This document shows positions 16,618 through 19,143 of a stretch of DNA of 19,143 bases, one piece after another. The DNA is from Ectocarpus siliculosus (lineage: Eukaryota > Sar > Phaeophyceae > Ectocarpales > Ectocarpaceae). Position 1 is the stretch's first letter, and every line of letters begins with the position of its first letter. The notes under the pieces are model-generated. The model did not search any database, was not told where the DNA came from, and worked only from the letters and a program-made list of their open reading frames with translations. Position numbers and translations under genes: made by a program. The DNA is taken from the NCBI GenBank assembly GCA_000310025.1, contig FN648759.1, positions 27,498 to 46,640 of the forward strand, read 5' to 3'.

Positions 16618-16917
16618 GTTTAAAGGAGGGGAAGCCGTGGGTGGTAGCTTGCTCCTAGAGATAGATGAAGGTAGGTTCTGTCGTTGACACGCTTGTCCAC
16701 GATCACGTAGAGATGAGAAAGTTGCTTGTTATTGCTGAGAGACGATCAGCAAGGGTCTGAGGTGAAGTGGGGATCCAACTTCACCTCAGGGGGGCACGCA
16801 GACTAGACAAAATCCTAAGAGGGTAGGTGTCTGAAGGGTATACCTCCTGAGACCGACCCACATCCTATCAACAATAAGATGTACCCTATTTAAGCTAGCA
16901 GCCACACTCCTTAACAC
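16618..16917 (-). repeat. 5' LTR of the retrotransposon
   Basis: Identical by eye to 2947-3246. The element-strand 5' end is TGTTAAGGAG from 16916. A TATA-like CTTAAATAG (16886-16894) lies about 25 bases from that end, so U3 appears very short. The two stem-loops recur at 16732-16752 and 16757-16789. Transcription of the element should start inside this repeat. Confidence 0.95.
16886..16894 (-). promoter_or_regulatory. TATA-like box in the 5' LTR
   Basis: CTTAAATAG on the element's strand, at a position suited to drive transcription starting 25-35 bases downstream (about 16855-16862). It is a weak match to TATAAA, so the call rests on position and AT content. Confidence 0.4.
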
Positions 16918-17328
16918 CGTCGCTGACGCCATATGCGAAGGTGTACCGATTCTGGTAAAAGTCAATCGACGGATACCCTGCGAATCGGGTCCTCCTTAAC
17001 ATTGGGACAAAAATAGCCAAATAAATATCAAAGAACCGGGAACGCGAGATTGAAATATTGTACCCACAAAGAACACCAGTCATTTTACCCTGTCGATCCT
17101 GACAATAGATTAATTACACTCCCCGCATGATACACCCAAAGACAGGCGGATACAGTCGTGCTGCAAAACTATAACTGCTGTAGACTAGCACGCTACCCGG
17201 CATGAGCCCGTTATACATGAACGAACAATCCAACATCAACTATTTCGCTATTTTGTACGGTCAAAACAGCTCCAGTAGTAGAGTTATTTAAAACTCGAAA
17301 AAATGCATGAAACCAGTGGAAGAGCCCG
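16918..17328. other. Right flank without a gene; LTR-start/PBS-like remnant
   Basis: On the minus strand TGTTAAGGAG (17001-16992) repeats the first ten bases of the LTR, and 60 bases further on ...CGCATATGGCGTCAGC (ending 16922) repeats the primer-binding site. This may be a short remnant of a related LTR plus PBS. A 62-codon minus-strand frame (17083-16895) runs into the LTR and is not recognised. The rest is AT-rich with no feature. Confidence 0.4.
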
Positions 17329-17588
17329 AAAAGTCGATGAATCGAGTTTTATATCGGAGGCGACTTTTGGTCAAAAATGCATGAATCGTGAGCAAAAATA
17401 TGTTTGGGGTTTGGGGCTCCAGAGCTCCAAGTATATATATATATATATTTTTTTTTTTTCTTAATATGACAAAAGTGGATGAATCGAGTTTTATATCGGA
17501 GGCGACTTTTGGTCAAAAATGCATGAATCGTGAGCAAAAATATGTTTGGGGTTTGGGGCTCCAGAGCTCCAAGTATATATATATATAT
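17329..17588. repeat. Tandem duplication, 142-bp period, ending in TA runs
   Basis: 17329-17448 and 17471-17588 are nearly identical, from AAAAGT(C or G)GATGAATCGAG to GAGCTCCAAG followed by (TA)n. The (TA)n length differs slightly (about 17 versus 15 bases). The spacer is a T run plus CTTAATATGAC, a word also found at the inner end of the 17939-18174 repeat. Confidence 0.9.
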
Positions 17589-17680
17589 TTTTCTCTATCA
17601 TAGAAAAGAGTCTGAGACAGATTAGCAATGGATTCATAGCGTCAGAAAGTACCTGTAAGTCTACGATTTCCCAGACTGCT
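17589..17680 (+). repeat. Partial copy of the inverted-repeat family
   Basis: CTCTATCATAGAAAAGAGTC, the GATTCATAGCGTCAGAAAGT block and the ACGATTTCCCAG block match 17964-18052 in the same orientation, and 335-430 in reverse. The copy stops abruptly where a CT-rich run begins. Confidence 0.85.
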
Positions 17681-17938
17681 CTCTCTATCTCCCTCTCTCC
17701 CTCTCCTCTCTCCTCGCTTTTGCAGCAAACATCACCGCCGTCACAACAGCAGCAAAGACACAGCACACAGTAGTCAACGCCGCCACCACCGCCAGCCCCC
17801 AACCAAGCTTTCGGGCACTGCCCGAACGATTTTTTGTTGTGCTACGTGCGTATCAACGCGTACGTGAGGTTGCTGCATGCTGCTAGACCCTCTCTTTTCC
17901 CCTCTGCCCTCCTCTCTCGTCGTGCTCCTTTTTTTTTT
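17681..17938. other. Pyrimidine-rich spacer, no gene seen
   Basis: A CTCTCTC/CCCTCTC run (about 17682-17722), CA/CCG-rich sequence, a 17-base near-perfect palindrome TTCGGGCACTGCCCGAA (17810-17826), another CT run (about 17888-17930) and a T tract. No coding signal is apparent. Confidence 0.5.
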
Positions 17939-18174
17939 TTTCTTAATATGACACAACGAAACCATCTCTATCATAGAAAAAAGAGTCTGAGACAGATTAT
18001 TAGCAATGGATTCATAGCGTCAGAAAGTACCTGTATGTCTACGATTTCCCAGAGACATCTCCCCTGCGGGTAACAGGCTCAACAAGACAGTTTGGTAGCT
18101 GTCTTGTGTGTCTCATATATGTTATGTTGGGAAGGTGCATAGGTACTGGTCGGGCGTTTTGTGTGTGGCACCCT
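17939..18174 (+). repeat. Right arm of the distant inverted repeat
   Basis: Inverted relative to 197-461. It runs from CTTAATATGACACAACGAAA, through CTATCATAG and the ACCTGTATGTCTACGATTTC block, to an outer end at GGCACCCT. It lacks the two short blocks present in the left arm, so the arms diverged by indels as well as substitutions. No protein of a DNA transposon is seen between the arms outside the LTR element. Confidence 0.75.
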
Positions 18175-18434
18175 TTTAGTCGTAGGGCATGCAATCTCCC
18201 TCAGTTTTCAAACGTATTTTCAATGTGGTACGCGTATGTACCTTTTTCTTTCTCTCTTTTTCTCTGGTGCCGCCATCGCACGCAAGCACAGACGAACTAA
18301 CGAACAGACACAATCCACAAGGCTCGCCGCATAGCTCATAGGCTGCCCCGTTTTTTTTTGGGGGGGAGGGCGGCCCTTCCTAGTCGGCCTGGCGGGGAGG
18401 CTGGAGGTTGTTGCCGTGATGCACAGGGTGTGCG

Positions 18435-18444
18435 TATATATAAA
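18435..18444 (+). promoter_or_regulatory. TATA box-like sequence
   Basis: TATATATAAAGG is a strong match to a eukaryotic TATA box. A start would be expected near 18465-18475. No ORF with family resemblance follows within the window, so it may serve a gene beyond the edge, a non-coding RNA, or nothing. Confidence 0.35.
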
Positions 18445-18681
18445 GGTGATACGAACATGCACACCCTAACGTAGTAAACGAATAGCGGACAAGGCGCGTT
18501 CGTCTCTGCCAAGAACGCCACCAACCCACGCTAGCTGATACTCTGTATGTTGGCACGCGGGCACGTTGATGATAACAAACCGTTGGTCCTTCTCTTTTTT
18601 TTGTGCCAAAGAGAAAAATAGAGAGGTTAGAAAAGACAGGCAGACAGCAGTTAAAAAAGACAGGCAGACAGGCATATTGTG

Positions 18682-18701
18682 AGTCGTGGACCCCCACGAC
18701 T
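18682..18701. other. Perfect 8-bp hairpin
   Basis: Arms AGTCGTGG and CCACGACT with a 4-base loop ACCC. Not followed by a T run. No role assigned. Confidence 0.5.
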
Positions 18702-19143
18702 TCATCACGTCACCCGGGCGTACCCCACGCCATATCTTGCCCGGGTTCCTCATACATACACCACACACAGACGTAAACCTAGGCAGGCTGTCACACCTCA
18801 TCTCGCCACCCCACTTTAACAACCTGCTTTTCCCCCCTTTCCCATGCGTCTGCGCCCTACCCCCGATTGCTTCCATCCCTTCACCAAACATACCCCCCCC
18901 CCTCCCCCCTACCTCCACCTTCAGACTCCCTCTCGCTCCCCCCATCCCCACCTTATCATCCACCATGACCATAAATTGTTGCCTCCCATATCAAGAGCGA
19001 CTAATAACACGCCGCTTAGACTTCTAAAGAAAAATATACCACGTACAGTTCCACCTCTGAACAGACCAAATGACCTCGACACGAAATTAAATCCCGAGAC
19101 GATACTTCGGCTTAGGTCGTGCGCCCTTCCACCGCGTCAGTTG

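Larger units (their letters stand above)
2947..16917 (-). mobile_element. Ty3/gypsy-type LTR retrotransposon with NADAR domain
   Basis: A 13,971-bp element bounded by identical 300-bp direct repeats. In its own direction: LTR, tRNA-type primer-binding site, gag (zinc knuckle), in-frame UGA, pol (NADAR, aspartic protease, RT, RNase H, integrase), a -1 frame change, integrase C-terminus with chromodomain and Tudor-like module, 3' non-coding region, purine-rich tract, LTR. Integrase after RNase H and the chromodomain place it with Ty3/gypsy (chromovirus-like) elements. It is far longer than the roughly 5-8 kb usual for such elements because of long Ser/Pro/Arg-rich linkers, extra gag domains and the NADAR insertion. 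No target-site duplication is visible: outer neighbours are GTTTG on the left and CGTCG on the right. Identical LTRs imply recent insertion. Confidence 0.95.
18175..19143. other. Right end, no confident gene
   Basis: CT-rich and G/C-run DNA (G run at 18359-18369; C runs near 18893-18907). It contains a TATA box, a short direct repeat (AAAAGACAGGCAGACAG near 18633 and 18655) and a hairpin at 18682-18701. A Pro-rich plus frame (18686-19027) starts at GTG and looks like translated low-complexity sequence. Confidence 0.5.

Noticed and set aside
16935-17000. Possible tRNA gene near a GCGAATCGGG word
   Set aside because: The T-arm-like stem does not pair over five bases, the loop is eight bases, and no matching acceptor or D arm was found.
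16895-17083. 62-codon minus-strand frame entering the LTR
   Set aside because: It has an ATG but no recognisable family, and it ends only because it runs into the LTR.
18686-19027. Pro-rich 113-codon plus-strand frame at the right end
   Set aside because: It has a GTG start, low-complexity C-rich DNA and no domain. The TATA box upstream is too weak a link to call a gene.

Overview
The window is eukaryotic nuclear DNA. It has no bacterial-style operons, and 73% of it (2947-16917, 13,971 bp) is one very large Ty3/gypsy-type (Metaviridae-like) LTR retrotransposon lying on the minus strand. Long homopolymer and dinucleotide tracts, a good TATA box (18435-18444) and a GT splice-donor-like site (1233) fit the same view. 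The species cannot be read from the sequence. A protist or alga with a transposon-rich genome (for example a stramenopile) is my guess only.

Element layout, read along its own (minus) strand: 5' LTR (16917-16618); primer-binding site complementary to a tRNA 3' end ...GCTGACGCCA (16616-16600); short leader; a 1607-codon gag frame (16453-11630) with an N-terminal extension, a tandem-repeat coiled coil, an Arg/Ser-rich tract, a capsid-like helical part and a CCHC zinc knuckle; a single in-frame UGA (11632-11630); a continuous 2014-codon pol frame (11629-5585); a -1 frame change near 5657; the integrase C-terminus (to 4515) with GPY-like module, chromodomain and a Tudor-like module; about 1.3 kb of 3' non-coding sequence with a 50-bp tandem repeat; a purine-rich tract; and the 3' LTR (3246-2947). 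The LTRs are identical over 300 bp by eye, so the insertion looks recent.

The outstanding feature is a NADAR domain (NAD/ADP-ribose-associated; YbiA/DUF1768 fold) inside pol, upstream of the aspartic protease (about 10274-10744). The order is Gag - UGA - Ser/Pro linker - NADAR - protease - RT - RNase H - long linker - integrase (HHCC, D,D35E) - GPY - chromodomain - Tudor-like. Catalytic motifs of protease, RT, RNase H and integrase are all present. Virion proteins, replication enzymes and chromatin-targeting readers would come from one transcript. The NADAR module might counter or exploit host ADP-ribose/NAD chemistry, but that is inference.

Flanks: 1-2946 and 16918-19143 hold repeats and no confident gene. 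A diverged inverted repeat (197-461 versus 17939-18174) brackets the retrotransposon at a distance. Other items are a 142-bp-period tandem duplication (17329-17588), a third partial copy of the inverted-repeat family (17589-17680), a fold-back repeat (1928-2036) with a related copy abutting the left LTR, and a possible exon fragment of an LtrA-like membrane protein (970-1232, low confidence). No target-site duplication is visible around the LTRs, and the right flank carries a short LTR-start-plus-PBS-like segment (17001-16922), which suggests nesting or recombination between related elements.
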